Below, one piece after another: positions 16,576 to 25,449 of a stretch of 62,216 nt of DNA. Source of the stretch: Treponema sp. (GTDB taxonomy: Bacteria; Spirochaetota; Spirochaetia; Treponematales; Breznakiellaceae); NCBI GenBank assembly GCA_031278815.1, contig JAITJS010000023.1, positions 1 to 62,216 on the forward strand, given 5' to 3'. The notes under the pieces were generated by a model. The model had not been told where the DNA came from. It did no database searches and saw only the letters and a program-made list of their open reading frames with translations. Each line of letters opens with the position of its first letter. Within the stretch, counting starts at the first letter, position 1. A program made the position numbers and the translations under genes.

Positions 16576-17898
16576 TTAACCTTGGGGATTCACATCAGGT
16601 ACGGTAACGCAGCCGTCCGGCAGTATCAGTATCTTCGGGCGCATGATCCCCTGTTCCCGCAGCCGCGCAAGGGCGTTGTCCAAAGCCGCCTGGGGGGAGG
16701 CGGCGCTTTCGATGAACATACCCGCAAGGCGCTCTGGGGAAAGTTCCGTTACCGCCATCACTGTGGCTCTTGCGGAAACCGCAGCCATCTTCGCGGCTTT
16801 GTGATAACCCAGCCGGTAGCCGGCGTGTATCCTGTCAATGGCGTCGACCGGACTTGCGGCCTGTGAGAGCAGTTTCGCGTAGCTCTCGTCGCCGATACCG
16901 TCCCGGCAACTTGAAACGAGTATCAGAACGCCCCCGTCTTTCAGGGCCGCCGCACCATTATCAATGGCCTTTTGGGACTGGTAGAGATCGATATCCATGG
17001 GGAATTTCGCCACAGACACCACGATGTCCGCCTTTGCCGCCACCGGCACGCAGAATATTTGCCGGGCCTTCTCCACCGCCGCGTAGAACGACGCCATAAT
17101 GTCCCCTGACGCGGCGGCGGCCGTCCGCTGTTCCTTGTCCAGCACGGCCATAAGGGAAAAGACCGGTGTTTTAATAAGCGGCAGGGCGTCCATCATATCC
17201 TCGTGAACAGGGTTGCCTTCAAGGGCCAGGGACCGGGCCGCTTCGGAAAGCGCGCGCTTGTGATTCTCTGCTATACTTCTATATGCGGCCACGCCCGGCA
17301 GAAACGCCTTTCTGCCGCCGGTAAAGCCCGCGAAGTAATGCGGCTCCACGCTTCCCGTGGCGATGACACGGTCCGCCTCGAATATTCTCCTGTTGAGCAG
17401 AATCGGCGTGCCGTTCCGGGTGTTTCCCAGCTCAACCATATCTCCGTCTTTGCGGGCGTCATGGTGGACGGCGCGGCCGCGCAGTTCCCCGTAAAGGCCT
17501 CCCAGTATCTGGCGGTACTCGTCCTCCGTAGGCGCGCGGTGCGCCCCGGTCGCCACAAGGAGGGTAAGGCTTTTGTTGGGGACGCCCGCCTTCCTGAACG
17601 CCGGCATAAGGGCGGCGAGCATCGCGGCGGTAGGCGTAGGGCGGGTCGCGTCGTTGATGATAACGAGTATCCGTTTCCCGCCCTCAAGGAATTCCGCCAG
17701 GCTTTGCCCCGCTTCCCCTCCGTCCCGCCTTGCGCCATCTGCGGTGATGCCGTACGGCCTTTCCAGGGCCTCCGCGAGAACGGCCCCGGAGAACGACGGA
17801 ACACCGGTAACATCCTTCGGTTCCGCTATCGCAAGGAGATTTTCTTCGGGGAATTCCAGCGGGAGAATCCTGTCAAGATAGGGAATACCTATTTTCAT
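16576..17898 (-). CDS. larA: LarA-type (DUF2088) nickel-dependent racemase/epimerase
   Basis: A protein of 440 residues with the LarA-family layout: INDATRPTPTAAML near residue 78, GAHRAPTEDEY, HHDARKDGDMVELG, SVEPHYFAGFTGGRKAFLPG near residue 190, and a catalytic-region HxxxH (NPVHEDMMDALPLI). The prototype interconverts L- and D-lactate using a nickel-pincer cofactor; many paralogues act on other 2-hydroxyacids or sugar acids. The maturation genes larB, larC and larE are not here. It ends a minus-strand run beginning at iolB, so a substrate from sugar-acid or inositol breakdown is possible. Confidence 0.8.
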   Translation of the reverse strand: MKIGIPYLDRILPLEFPEENLLAIAEPKDVTGVPSFSGAVLAEALERPYGITADGARRDGGEAGQSLAEFLEGGKRILVIINDATRPTPTAAMLAALMPAFRKAGVPNKSLTLLVATGAHRAPTEDEYRQILGGLYGELRGRAVHHDARKDGDMVELGNTRNGTPILLNRRIFEADRVIATGSVEPHYFAGFTGGRKAFLPGVAAYRSIAENHKRALSEAARSLALEGNPVHEDMMDALPLIKTPVFSLMAVLDKEQRTAAAASGDIMASFYAAVEKARQIFCVPVAAKADIVVSVAKFPMDIDLYQSQKAIDNGAAALKDGGVLILVSSCRDGIGDESYAKLLSQAASPVDAIDRIHAGYRLGYHKAAKMAAVSARATVMAVTELSPERLAGMFIESAASPQAALDNALARLREQGIMRPKILILPDGCVTVPDVNPQG

Positions 17899-17899
17899 T

Positions 17900-18253
17900 T
17901 TACCTGCGGCCCTGCCCGATAGCCTTGGTCAGGGCCGCTTCCAGAATCTCCGCGCGTACCAGAAGGGTGCCCTTCAGGATACCGGGAAAGCAGACCGAAT
18001 TGTTCACCTGGTTGGGGAAATCCCCGCAGCCTGTCGTCGAAACCTGCAAGACGCTGGGGGTATACCACACGTTAGACCAGTTAAAGCCATATACGCCGCA
18101 TTTCGGCACGGTCTAAATCTTCCCTCGGTAAAAACGGTGCGCTTCTAGAGCCAGGTTCTTAAGAAACAGCCTCTGCCCGTTCTCCCGCTCTTCCCCGGTA
18201 AAATCCAGGGGAAAAAGTTCTTTCAGGTTATTCAAACCGGGATCGATTTTCAT
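17900..18253 (-). pseudogene. Malic enzyme pseudogene (amber codon plus large internal deletion)
   Basis: A single frame runs from ATG 18253 to a stop at 17900. It starts like a malate dehydrogenase (decarboxylating), with LALEAHRFYRGKI. An in-frame TAG (18113-18115) then falls where the family has Gln, followed by TVPKCGVYGFNWSNVWYTPS. After VLQVSTTG it jumps directly to the C-terminal segment FPNQVNNSVCFPGILKG and a short tail. About 250-300 central residues, including the NAD site, are missing. It cannot encode an active enzyme. It lies between the GAPDH and larA genes. Confidence 0.8.
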
Positions 18254-18277
18254 TGTTACCTCTTTTGTGTTATCAAA

Positions 18278-19306
18278 TTACTGCTTCCACTTGCCGATGC
18301 CCAGGTACTTGTTGGTTTCCGCGGTACCCGATGTGGAATCAGGCTGCATGTTGAGGGCCGCCCTGATGCCGTCCATGGTTTCGGGGATGGTTACCGATTC
18401 CTGGGGGATGTTGATCGCGTACATGATGTTGTCCCCGCTTTCTACGATGCTGTCCTCCCAAAGCCCGATTTCGTACATGTCGCCCCGGGGGTTTCCCAGG
18501 TCCCGGGCATAGCGGAAGAACGAGGCGTTGCCCAAAAAGCCGTCGTTGATGCTTACTACCCGTATGCGGTCATGGGTTTTAAAGGCTTCCAGGGCCTGCT
18601 CCTTTGTGATCCTGCCGGACTTCGCATGGGCTACTACCGTGATGATGTGGCCGTGGGTAACCGGGGTATGTACCAGAATGCCGGTGGCCTCGATATGGGG
18701 CATGATCGTCATCAGGTCCACGGCTTGGTGGGAGGGCGCTTTGTCCATCTGCAGGGCGTTGGTAAGCCCCCGGTGGTAATCGCCCGGATCGGCTACCCGC
18801 CGGATTATGGTGATCGCCACCCGGTCAACGCCGTATTGCCGATCAAGGCAGTCCACCGAACGGATAAGCCCGGTGGTGTTACAACTGGTAAGTTTTAAAT
18901 AGTTTGCCCCGACCCCTTTTTCGTAGTTGGCGTATCCGTGGAAGAACACATCCGCCACGGAATTTTTCTCCCCACCCTGAAATATAGCCTTTATTCCGGC
19001 TTTTTCGTAGAGGGCCTTGTTTCTCACCCCCACTCCGCCTGGAGAAGAATCAAGCATGATGTCCACTTTTTTGATAAGATCGTCGAAGTTGCCCTTGTAA
19101 GGAATCCCCGCAGCGTCAAACTTTGACGTATCCGCGCCCTCAACCAGGTAGAGGTTGTAGGGCATGCCCTTTTCTTTAAGCGCCCGAATGGAGAGGGTGG
19201 GAGCGAGATCCGCGATCCCCACCAGTTCCATGTCCTTCTGCAAGGCCACGCCGTCCGCCAGGCGCTGCCCGATGACTCCGTAACCCGCTACGCCGACTTT
19301 TACCAT
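18278..19306 (-). CDS. Type II (archaeal-type) glyceraldehyde-3-phosphate dehydrogenase
   Basis: A protein of 342 residues. The NAD(P)-binding VGVAGYGVIGQRLADGV opens the protein. The active-site Cys is in KLTSCNTTGLIRS (about residue 140), with the type II feature ARDLGNPRGDMYEIGLWEDSI near 280. This architecture is that of archaeal GAPDH, not the bacterial GapA family. It interconverts glyceraldehyde-3-P and 1,3-bisphosphoglycerate. It lies 30 nt downstream of an archaeal-type pgk in the iolBDE-led run, suggesting joint acquisition and use with the inositol/sugar island. Confidence 0.88.
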   Translation of the reverse strand: MVKVGVAGYGVIGQRLADGVALQKDMELVGIADLAPTLSIRALKEKGMPYNLYLVEGADTSKFDAAGIPYKGNFDDLIKKVDIMLDSSPGGVGVRNKALYEKAGIKAIFQGGEKNSVADVFFHGYANYEKGVGANYLKLTSCNTTGLIRSVDCLDRQYGVDRVAITIIRRVADPGDYHRGLTNALQMDKAPSHQAVDLMTIMPHIEATGILVHTPVTHGHIITVVAHAKSGRITKEQALEAFKTHDRIRVVSINDGFLGNASFFRYARDLGNPRGDMYEIGLWEDSIVESGDNIMYAINIPQESVTIPETMDGIRAALNMQPDSTSGTAETNKYLGIGKWKQ

Positions 19307-19335
19307 TTTGTTTCCTCCGTTAAATAGTTTTTTGT

Positions 19336-20613
19336 TTATAACAGTTTCTGCTTTATGGCGGACCCGTGCCGGAGGGCCCTTACCACAGGCAGTTCTTCCC
19401 CGGTAAGGAAGCGGATCAGCGCCCCCCCACCGGTGCAGATATAGTTAATGTCTTTGGTTTTACCGTATTTTTTCGTCGCGGCGATGCTGTCGCCGCCGCC
19501 GATTACCGTATAGGCCGCCGTGTCCGCCAAGGCGTCCCACACGAGGCGGGTACCGAGTTCCGTGGCCTCTTCCTCGAAAACGCCCATAGGCCCGTTGACG
19601 AAGACCGTTTTGGCGGCGCGGATTTGGGCCTGATAACGGGCGGCGGTTTCGCTCCCGATGTCCGCGGGCAGGGTGTCTGCAGGGACCTTCCCCGGGGGGA
19701 ATTCCACCCGCCTGCCGCCCGAAACCGCGCCGAAGTCCCGGGGAAGCTCGATCCGGTCCCGGTGGGCGGACAGCAGCTCTTTCGCCGTTTCAACGAGGTC
19801 GGCGTAGCCCTCTTTGGTGATAAACGCCCGCGCCGCCTCGCCGATATTCCCGCTATCCCCGCCAGAAGCCCAGAGCAGCACTTCCCCTACAAGGCCCCCG
19901 GAGAGGACCTGGTCCGCCACGCCGCTCGAGAGAACCGTCTTCATCATTAAAAAAGCGTCGCTGATCTTCGCCCCCCCCAGGACAAAGACGCAGGGCCGCT
20001 CCGGTTTTTCCATGATGCCGGAAATGACGCAGAACTCCTCCTCGAAGAGGCGGCCCATCGCGCTGGGGAGTACCTGCTCAAAGCCGCAGAGGGAAGGCTG
20101 ATCCCGGTGGGCCGACGCGAAGGCGTCGCACACGTAGAGGTCCACCAGGGGGGCAAGCTTCCGCACCAAAAGGGTCTTCGCCTGCTCCTCGTGCGAAAGG
20201 AGCAGTTTTGTCTCGAACAGGGTTTGTTCTTCCGACACAAAGCGCACGTTGTCCAGCAGTAGAATCTCCCCCTCTTGCAATTTCCCGATTGCCTCCCGCG
20301 CCGCCGGCCCGCACACATCATCGATAAAGCGGACCTCTTTCCCCAAAAAAGACGACAGCGCCTTCGCGTGAGGCTCTGTTGTGTAAAAGTTTTTGTACTC
20401 AATGTCGCTCCCCTGGTGGGCCAGCAGCACGAGTTTTGCCCCCTTGCCGGAAAGCTCCTTCAGGGTGGGGATGCAGGCTTCGATGCGGGTGGTATCCTTC
20501 AGCGTCCCTTTCGCCCTGTCTACCGGCTGGTTAATATCAATTCTGCACAGAACGGTCTTACCCTTTACCCCGATTTCATCCAGGTCGTCCAGGGTGTTAA
20601 TTCCAAAACGCAT
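19336..20613 (-). CDS. pgk: Phosphoglycerate kinase, archaeal-like
   Basis: A protein of 425 residues with PGK landmarks: VLCRIDINQPVDRAKG (substrate Asp/Arg region), LVLLAHQGS, LLLDNVRF, VFVLGGAKISDAF, TVFVNGPMGVFE and the C-terminal YTVIGGGDSIAATKKYG nucleotide loop. Deviations such as RIDINQPV (bacterial forms read RVDFNVP) and HQGSD match archaeal PGKs. SD AAGGAG precedes the ATG. It directly precedes type II GAPDH, forming a two-gene lower-glycolysis module. Confidence 0.9.
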   Translation of the reverse strand: MRFGINTLDDLDEIGVKGKTVLCRIDINQPVDRAKGTLKDTTRIEACIPTLKELSGKGAKLVLLAHQGSDIEYKNFYTTEPHAKALSSFLGKEVRFIDDVCGPAAREAIGKLQEGEILLLDNVRFVSEEQTLFETKLLLSHEEQAKTLLVRKLAPLVDLYVCDAFASAHRDQPSLCGFEQVLPSAMGRLFEEEFCVISGIMEKPERPCVFVLGGAKISDAFLMMKTVLSSGVADQVLSGGLVGEVLLWASGGDSGNIGEAARAFITKEGYADLVETAKELLSAHRDRIELPRDFGAVSGGRRVEFPPGKVPADTLPADIGSETAARYQAQIRAAKTVFVNGPMGVFEEEATELGTRLVWDALADTAAYTVIGGGDSIAATKKYGKTKDINYICTGGGALIRFLTGEELPVVRALRHGSAIKQKLL

Positions 20614-21077
20614 AGCTGCTCCTTATTCCGTCCCTGCCAACCCGGACAGGGACGATGAATATTATGCCCGGCTCGAATCTGTATGTTGTTGAGCCGGCTG
20701 GGTCTACAGTATTTTTGTCGATGCCTTCCCCTTCCACAAGGTTCTCTGCGGGAACGGTTTCGCCCCGGTAGAGTTTCATCGCAATATCGATAGCCATCTG
20801 GGACTGCCGTTCAGTAGCCTGGGAGACTGAAACTTCCAGGCGTCCTTCTTGTACCGCCTTGACCGCTCCCAGGTCCTCCCCCAAAAGCCTGATATTTCCC
20901 TTGATCTCCATGATATATCCCCATGAGGATATTCATCAGCGTTGATTTTCCCGAACTGTTTTCCTCCATGAGGATGTGTACCTCTCCTGCTTTCAGGTTA
21001 AAGGATACCGCCTGGAATATCTCGTTATCTGAAAATGATTTGGTGATATTGCTCATGGTTAGAACAAAATCTTTCAT
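20597..21077 (-). pseudogene. Collapsed sugar ABC transporter: ATPase N-terminus joined to binding-protein C-terminus
   Basis: From the ATG at 21077 the frame encodes the start of an RbsA/MglA-type ATPase, MSNITKSFSDNEIFQAVSF and a damaged Walker A (ENSSGKSTLMNILMGIYHG). Near 20930 it loses homology. A second frame then gives LGAVKAVQEGRLEVSVSQ, MAIDIAMKLYRGETVPAENL and IDKNTVDPA, the C-terminus of a periplasmic sugar-binding protein. The rest of the ATPase, the permease and most of the binding protein are gone, so a deletion fused the ends of a former operon. The tail overlaps the start of pgk. Confidence 0.7.
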
Positions 21078-21098
21078 AATGCCAGCGTTGCCTTCCCC

Positions 21099-22034
21099 TT
21101 AAATGCCGGCCTTCTCCCGGATATAGGCGCGGGCTTTGAGGGCATATTCCAGGGGGTTAGCTTTGACGGGGTCTTGTTCGGCTTCCACCACCCACCAGCC
21201 TTTGTACCCGCTTTTTTTGAGGGCGTCGAAGACCGGTACAAAATCTATGTTCCCGTCACCGGGAACGGTAAAGACTCCGGCCTTGACCGCCTGAAGGAAA
21301 GACCATTTTTCGGCCTTCGCCTTTTCCCGCATCGGGGGCCGCATATCTTTAAGATGGACATGGCCGATACGGCCTGTCCACTTGTTCAGTACCGCCAGAT
21401 GATCTTCCCCGGAGAACACCAGATGACCCGTGTCGTAGAGGAGGCCAAGCAGGGCGGGATCGGTGTTTTTCATAAGCCGGTCTATCTCGGCGGCAGTTTG
21501 TACCCCGGTCCCCATGTGGTGATGGTAGGTGAGCTTCATCCCTTTTTCGAAGGCCTTTTCCCCCAATTTATTGAGCCCATCGCAGAGCCGCTTCCAGTCC
21601 TCACCGGAAAAAACCGGCTTGGCATCGAAGACGGGGGAGTCAAGCCCCTGAATGGAGTATCCCTGTTCTGCGGCGCCTATGACTCTGGCCCCTGCCTCGT
21701 AGAGGAAGTCCCGGTGTTTGATGAATGCCGCTTCCACTTCTTCGTAGGGCTGGGTGGTCAGGAAGGCGCTGAACCAGGCGTTACATATCGTGAGGCCCCG
21801 GATCCTCAGGGCCTTGTTGAGAACAGCCGGGTCCCTGGGATACTTATTCCCCACTTCGCTTCCGGCGAATCCCGCCAGAGCCATTTCACTGACACATTGT
21901 TCAAAGGGAATCTCTCCGCCCAGCTCCGGGAGGTCGTCGTTAGTCCAGCCTATAGGCGCTATCCCGAGTTTGATATTCGGCTTTCCCATCCCAATACCCG
22001 TTCCCGCGCCCGCTTTCGCCGCCGCCTTTGCCAT
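21099..22034 (-). CDS. iolE: Inosose dehydratase (IolE)-like sugar isomerase/epimerase
   Basis: A TIM-barrel protein of 311 residues in the AP-endonuclease-2/xylose-isomerase-like family. IolE features: KLGIAPIGWTNDDLPELGGE, KLTYHHHMGTGVQTAAEIDRL, LLYDTGHLVFSGED, HVHLKDMRP and PGDGNIDF, with metal-binding His/Asp/Glu. IolE converts 2-keto-myo-inositol to the cyclohexane-dione. The ATG at 22034 is preceded by AGGAGG at 7-nt spacing; the longer frame lacks a start signal. It begins 10 nt after the iolD stop. Confidence 0.88.
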   Translation of the reverse strand: MAKAAAKAGAGTGIGMGKPNIKLGIAPIGWTNDDLPELGGEIPFEQCVSEMALAGFAGSEVGNKYPRDPAVLNKALRIRGLTICNAWFSAFLTTQPYEEVEAAFIKHRDFLYEAGARVIGAAEQGYSIQGLDSPVFDAKPVFSGEDWKRLCDGLNKLGEKAFEKGMKLTYHHHMGTGVQTAAEIDRLMKNTDPALLGLLYDTGHLVFSGEDHLAVLNKWTGRIGHVHLKDMRPPMREKAKAEKWSFLQAVKAGVFTVPGDGNIDFVPVFDALKKSGYKGWWVVEAEQDPVKANPLEYALKARAYIREKAGI

Positions 22035-22044
22035 GCTCAGCCTC

Positions 22045-23922
22045 CTAAAACTTCCGCGCCCTGGCGGTTTCCGCCGCCATCTCTTCGGCGGCCTTGACAA
22101 CATCGGGGTTTGACGATACCTGGGCAGTTCCGACGCGCCACCAGGATTCGTAGCCGTGCGTCATGGTTTTCGCGCCGGTTTTTACGTCGATTACCACCGG
22201 CTTTTTGGAGGCCAGGGCCTCTTTCACCGCCCGCTCAAGTTCTTCCGGGGTTCTTGCCCTAAGCCCCAGCGCGCCCCAGCTTTCGCCGTTTTTCGCATAA
22301 TCGACCCGTACCGGCTCCCCTTCAAGCCGCCCGCTTGAATCGCTACGGGTTCTCCACTCGTTCCCAAAGTGTTCTATCCCCTGACTGTGCTGTAGGTTGT
22401 CGATACAGTGGAAACCGGAATTGTCCAGAACCACCACGATGATCTTTTTGTTTTCCTGCACCGCCGTAAGCAGTTCCGTGTGGAGCATGGCGTAAGCGCC
22501 GTCCCCCACAATCGCCACCACTTCCCGTTCCGGAAAGGCGATCTTCGTCCCCAGGGCTGCGGCGATTTCGTAGCCCATGCAGGAGAACCCGTATTCCATG
22601 TGGTAGGTGTCCTGAGTCCTGACCCGCCAGACGCGCTGCATGTCGCTGGGGATCGAACCGGAACCGGATACCACGATGGCGTCTTTCGGAAGAAGCCGGT
22701 CGTTAAGGTCTCCGAGTACCCTCACCTGCGAGAGCAGCGGGGAGCCGTCCGGGGCCGGGGCGGCTTCTTCGCCGTATAGCCGGTCCACTTCGGCGTTCCA
22801 CTCCGCCTTTGCTTTTTCTACCTTGTCTCCCCAGGACGAATGATAACCCTGCGCCGCCCGGGTCAGGGCTTCCAGGGTAAGCTTCGCGTCCGCGACCAGC
22901 GGCTCCCCGTTCATCTTGCAGGCATCGAAAGGGGCGATGTTTATCCCCAGTATCCTTGCGCCGGGGTTTTGGAAAAGCCATTTGGAACAGGTGGTAAAGT
23001 CGCCAAGCCTGCTTCCCACTGCGATAACAAGATCCGCTTCCCTGGCGATCCTGTTTGCCGCGAGGCTTCCGGTACTGCCGATGCCGGAAAGATTCCAGGG
23101 ATTGTCCCAAAGAACGGTACCCTTGCCCGCCTGGGTCTCACCGAAGGGAACGCGGAAGGCTTCGCAAAAAGCCTCCAGTTCTTTCCCCGCGTCCGAGAAA
23201 CGTACCCCGCCGCCGCAGATCACCAGAGGCTTTTTCGCCGCCTTGAGCAAAGCCGTTGCCCGCTCGATCTGCCCCTTGGCGGGGATACGCCTTTCAACGT
23301 GGTGTACCCGTTTGGCCAGGAATTCTTCCGGGTAGTCATACGCCTCGCCCTGCACGTCTTGGGGCAGCGCGACCGTTACCGCGCCGGTTTCGGCGGGATC
23401 GGTCAACACTCGGAAGGCATTGATCATGGCGGTCATAAGCTGCTCCGACCGCTGCACCCGGTCCCAATAGCGGCTTACCGCCCGGAAAGCATCGCTTGCG
23501 GTATTGGTGTAGTCGTGGGGAATCTCCACCTGCTGAAGCACCGGGTCAGGCTGCCTGCACGCAAAGGCGTCGCCGGGCAGGAACAGCACCGGTATTCTGT
23601 TCACCGTAGCCGTTCCCGCAGCCGTCACCATGTTGAGCGCCCCTGGCCCGATCGAGGAACATACTGCCATCATCCTGCGGCGCTTGTTCTGCTTGGCAAA
23701 ACCCATCGCCGCGTGTCCCGCCCCCTGTTCGTTCTTCGCCTGATAGAACCACAGGTTGTTGTCCTTTGCCGCCAGCGCCTCACCCAGACCAACCACCACG
23801 CCGTGCCCGAAAATGCCGAATACCCCGTGGACGAATTTAATTTCTTCTCCATCCACCTCAATATATTGATTATCCAGAAATTTCAGTAGCGCCTGTCCCA
23901 TCGTAAGCCGTACTGTTTCCAT
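22045..23922 (-). CDS. iolD: 3D-(3,5/4)-trihydroxycyclohexane-1,2-dione hydrolase (ThDP-dependent)
   Basis: A protein of 625 residues of the acetolactate-synthase fold. The N-terminus (VHGVFGIFGHGVVVGLGEAL, then NEQGAGHAAMGFAKQ with the ThDP-activating Glu) matches IolD, and the C-terminal ThDP/Mg motif is GDGAYAMLHTELLTAV with LDNSGFHCIDN. It opens the ring to 5-deoxy-D-glucuronate. Two ATGs lie 6 nt apart: AAGGAG touches the first (23928), so the second (23922), with 6-nt spacing, is the likely start. It lies between iolB and iolE. Confidence 0.93.
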   Translation of the reverse strand: METVRLTMGQALLKFLDNQYIEVDGEEIKFVHGVFGIFGHGVVVGLGEALAAKDNNLWFYQAKNEQGAGHAAMGFAKQNKRRRMMAVCSSIGPGALNMVTAAGTATVNRIPVLFLPGDAFACRQPDPVLQQVEIPHDYTNTASDAFRAVSRYWDRVQRSEQLMTAMINAFRVLTDPAETGAVTVALPQDVQGEAYDYPEEFLAKRVHHVERRIPAKGQIERATALLKAAKKPLVICGGGVRFSDAGKELEAFCEAFRVPFGETQAGKGTVLWDNPWNLSGIGSTGSLAANRIAREADLVIAVGSRLGDFTTCSKWLFQNPGARILGINIAPFDACKMNGEPLVADAKLTLEALTRAAQGYHSSWGDKVEKAKAEWNAEVDRLYGEEAAPAPDGSPLLSQVRVLGDLNDRLLPKDAIVVSGSGSIPSDMQRVWRVRTQDTYHMEYGFSCMGYEIAAALGTKIAFPEREVVAIVGDGAYAMLHTELLTAVQENKKIIVVVLDNSGFHCIDNLQHSQGIEHFGNEWRTRSDSSGRLEGEPVRVDYAKNGESWGALGLRARTPEELERAVKEALASKKPVVIDVKTGAKTMTHGYESWWRVGTAQVSSNPDVVKAAEEMAAETARARKF

Positions 23923-23998
23923 ATACATCTCCTTGATATTAAGTTAGAAGTGAGGAGTTGTCAGACTCGCTACTTACACCCTCCGTAACTGCTAACTC

Positions 23999-24835
23999 CT
24001 ACTTATGATTCTTCGGCTGCCAGATATTGTCTTCCGGTCCCGTCACCCATTCGTGTTCCTTCACAAATACGGGCGTATTGGTGGCCGGTCCGTAATGCGC
24101 GCCGTCTAGGTGGCGGATCACCCAAAGGTACCACATTGCGTAACCCGGGGCGGTAACATGGGGATGGACTTCGCCCTCCCGTATCAGCATAGTATCCCTG
24201 TCCCTGATGATGTAGGGAGTATCGCCGATGGCGGTAAGCCCAAACCCCTGTTCAGGCAGAAAACGGTAGTGGTAAATTTCCGGCTGGAGATGATGATGGG
24301 GAGGGTAGCTCGACCACTTACCCGGCACCCCGATAACTTCCCCGATAACCAAGTTGGATTCGCTGCGGTTGGTGTCGTCAAAACAGGTACGCACGATCCG
24401 GGTAGAAGTTTCCCGCATGGTCCCCTCTCCGCGAAATTCGCTACGGCATTCTTCGGGCGTAAAGAGCCTTGCCACAAAGGATTTGGGGTTATCCGTGGCG
24501 CAGTAGTAAAACTCGGCCCCCCCCTTTCCCGCTATAATAGAAACCTTGGTCCGTTTGGGAACGGAGAGACACCAGGGGGAATAGTCGAACAGATCGGGCC
24601 GGGAAACGGCTCCCATTACCGGACCGGGACCCGCCGCATACACGCACCATACCAGTTTCGCGCTTCCCCGGGCCAGAAGCCAGCACTGCTCTTCGGTATC
24701 CCGCGATTGTTCCCAGCTTTCCCCGCCTAGAAGGGTTAGCACCCCAAACTCCGTAAGCATATCCGCCGTGGCGCCGCTACGCGGTACCAAGGAGGTGTAG
24801 CCGTGGTTAAAAGGAGGCCGATGGTGAAACTGCAT
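23999..24835 (-). CDS. iolB: 5-deoxy-glucuronate isomerase
   Basis: A cupin-fold protein of 278 residues: VIGVPGKWSSYPPHHH metal-binding region, EIYHYRFLPEQGFGLT, and GEVHPHVTAPGYAMWYLWVIRH. It converts 5-deoxy-D-glucuronate to 2-deoxy-5-keto-D-gluconate. SD AGGAG precedes the ATG at 24835. It is the first gene of the minus-strand iolB-iolD-iolE run and is transcribed from a promoter at about 24955 with an operator at its start point. The following kinase and aldolase genes (iolC, iolJ) are not in this window. Confidence 0.93.
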   Translation of the reverse strand: MQFHHRPPFNHGYTSLVPRSGATADMLTEFGVLTLLGGESWEQSRDTEEQCWLLARGSAKLVWCVYAAGPGPVMGAVSRPDLFDYSPWCLSVPKRTKVSIIAGKGGAEFYYCATDNPKSFVARLFTPEECRSEFRGEGTMRETSTRIVRTCFDDTNRSESNLVIGEVIGVPGKWSSYPPHHHLQPEIYHYRFLPEQGFGLTAIGDTPYIIRDRDTMLIREGEVHPHVTAPGYAMWYLWVIRHLDGAHYGPATNTPVFVKEHEWVTGPEDNIWQPKNHK

Positions 24836-24921
24836 ATTCTCTCTCCTATACAAAAATACAAGACAACGAAATCACCGCCAAATAAAGCGGCGCTTGACAG
24901 GCGATTATCCGCACGCTGTTC

Positions 24922-24935
24922 TGAAAACGTTCTTA
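24922..24935. promoter_or_regulatory. LacI-type operator copy 1 (TGAAAACGTTCTTA)
   Basis: The pseudo-palindrome TGAAAAC/GTTCTTA (halves TRARAAC around a central CG) is typical of LacI-family sites. It overlaps the predicted transcription start of the iolB operon, where it would block initiation. It is identical to copies at 25141 and 25450. The LacI-family gene at 31385 is the likely regulator. Confidence 0.7.
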
Positions 24936-24940
24936 CAAAG

Positions 24941-24969
24941 AAGATACATCCTATTTCCGGTTTTGTAAA
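24941..24969 (-). promoter_or_regulatory. Promoter of the iolBDE arm
   Basis: On the minus strand: TTTACA (24964-24969), 17-bp spacer, TATCTT (24941-24946). The predicted start, near 24934, lies inside operator copy 1. Confidence 0.6.
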
Positions 24970-25140
24970 GAGCATTTTTATATTTTTCAACAAAAAATAC
25001 CGGCGTCGGTTGTTTCGCGTAAGTCTTTATATTACAAGGAATCATAAAATCAAAATGACTGAAACCCGCCAGATTTATTTAGAACAAAAAGAATTTTCGG
25101 CGGAGGAAGCGGCGGAACCCCGCCCGTATTCAAAAAATAA

Positions 25141-25154
25141 TGAAAACGTTCTTA
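25141..25154. promoter_or_regulatory. LacI-type operator copy 2 (auxiliary)
   Basis: An identical 14-mer TGAAAACGTTCTTA between the two divergent promoters, 219 bp from copy 1 and 309 bp from copy 3. No promoter is attached to it, so it may act as an auxiliary site for DNA looping. The surrounding 24836-25540 stretch is AT-rich and holds no gene. Confidence 0.65.
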
Positions 25155-25408
25155 AAAGGACAGATCCCCTTAATGTTATTTTAAGCCGCCCCCTTCCAGT
25201 TTCCCCTTTTTCGGTTTTTGCTTAACAAATTTGCAAGGTATGGTGGTTTAATTTTTTTTAGATTTTTTGTTTTATTTTCAAGAAACCATTCAAAAATAAC
25301 TAAAAAATTAAGTTTTTATATAGCTATTGTTATTATTTTTTACTAAATGTGGCATTTTTAAAAAATTGTCGGGATTCAGAGAAATTTTAAACGACATTAA
25401 AAAAAACC

Positions 25409-25438
25409 TTGACAGATTCAAATTTATACCGCCATAAT
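25409..25438 (+). promoter_or_regulatory. Promoter of the sugar ABC transporter arm
   Basis: TTGACA (25409-25414), 18-bp spacer, CATAAT (25433-25438). Operator copy 3 starts 12 nt downstream of the -10 box, over the initially transcribed region. Confidence 0.6.
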
Positions 25439-25449
25439 ATCTAAGACTA

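Noticed and set aside
23929..23998. Heptad-like TAACTNC repeats in the iolB-iolD spacer
   Set aside because: Only two to three imperfect units are present, too few to call a repeat array.
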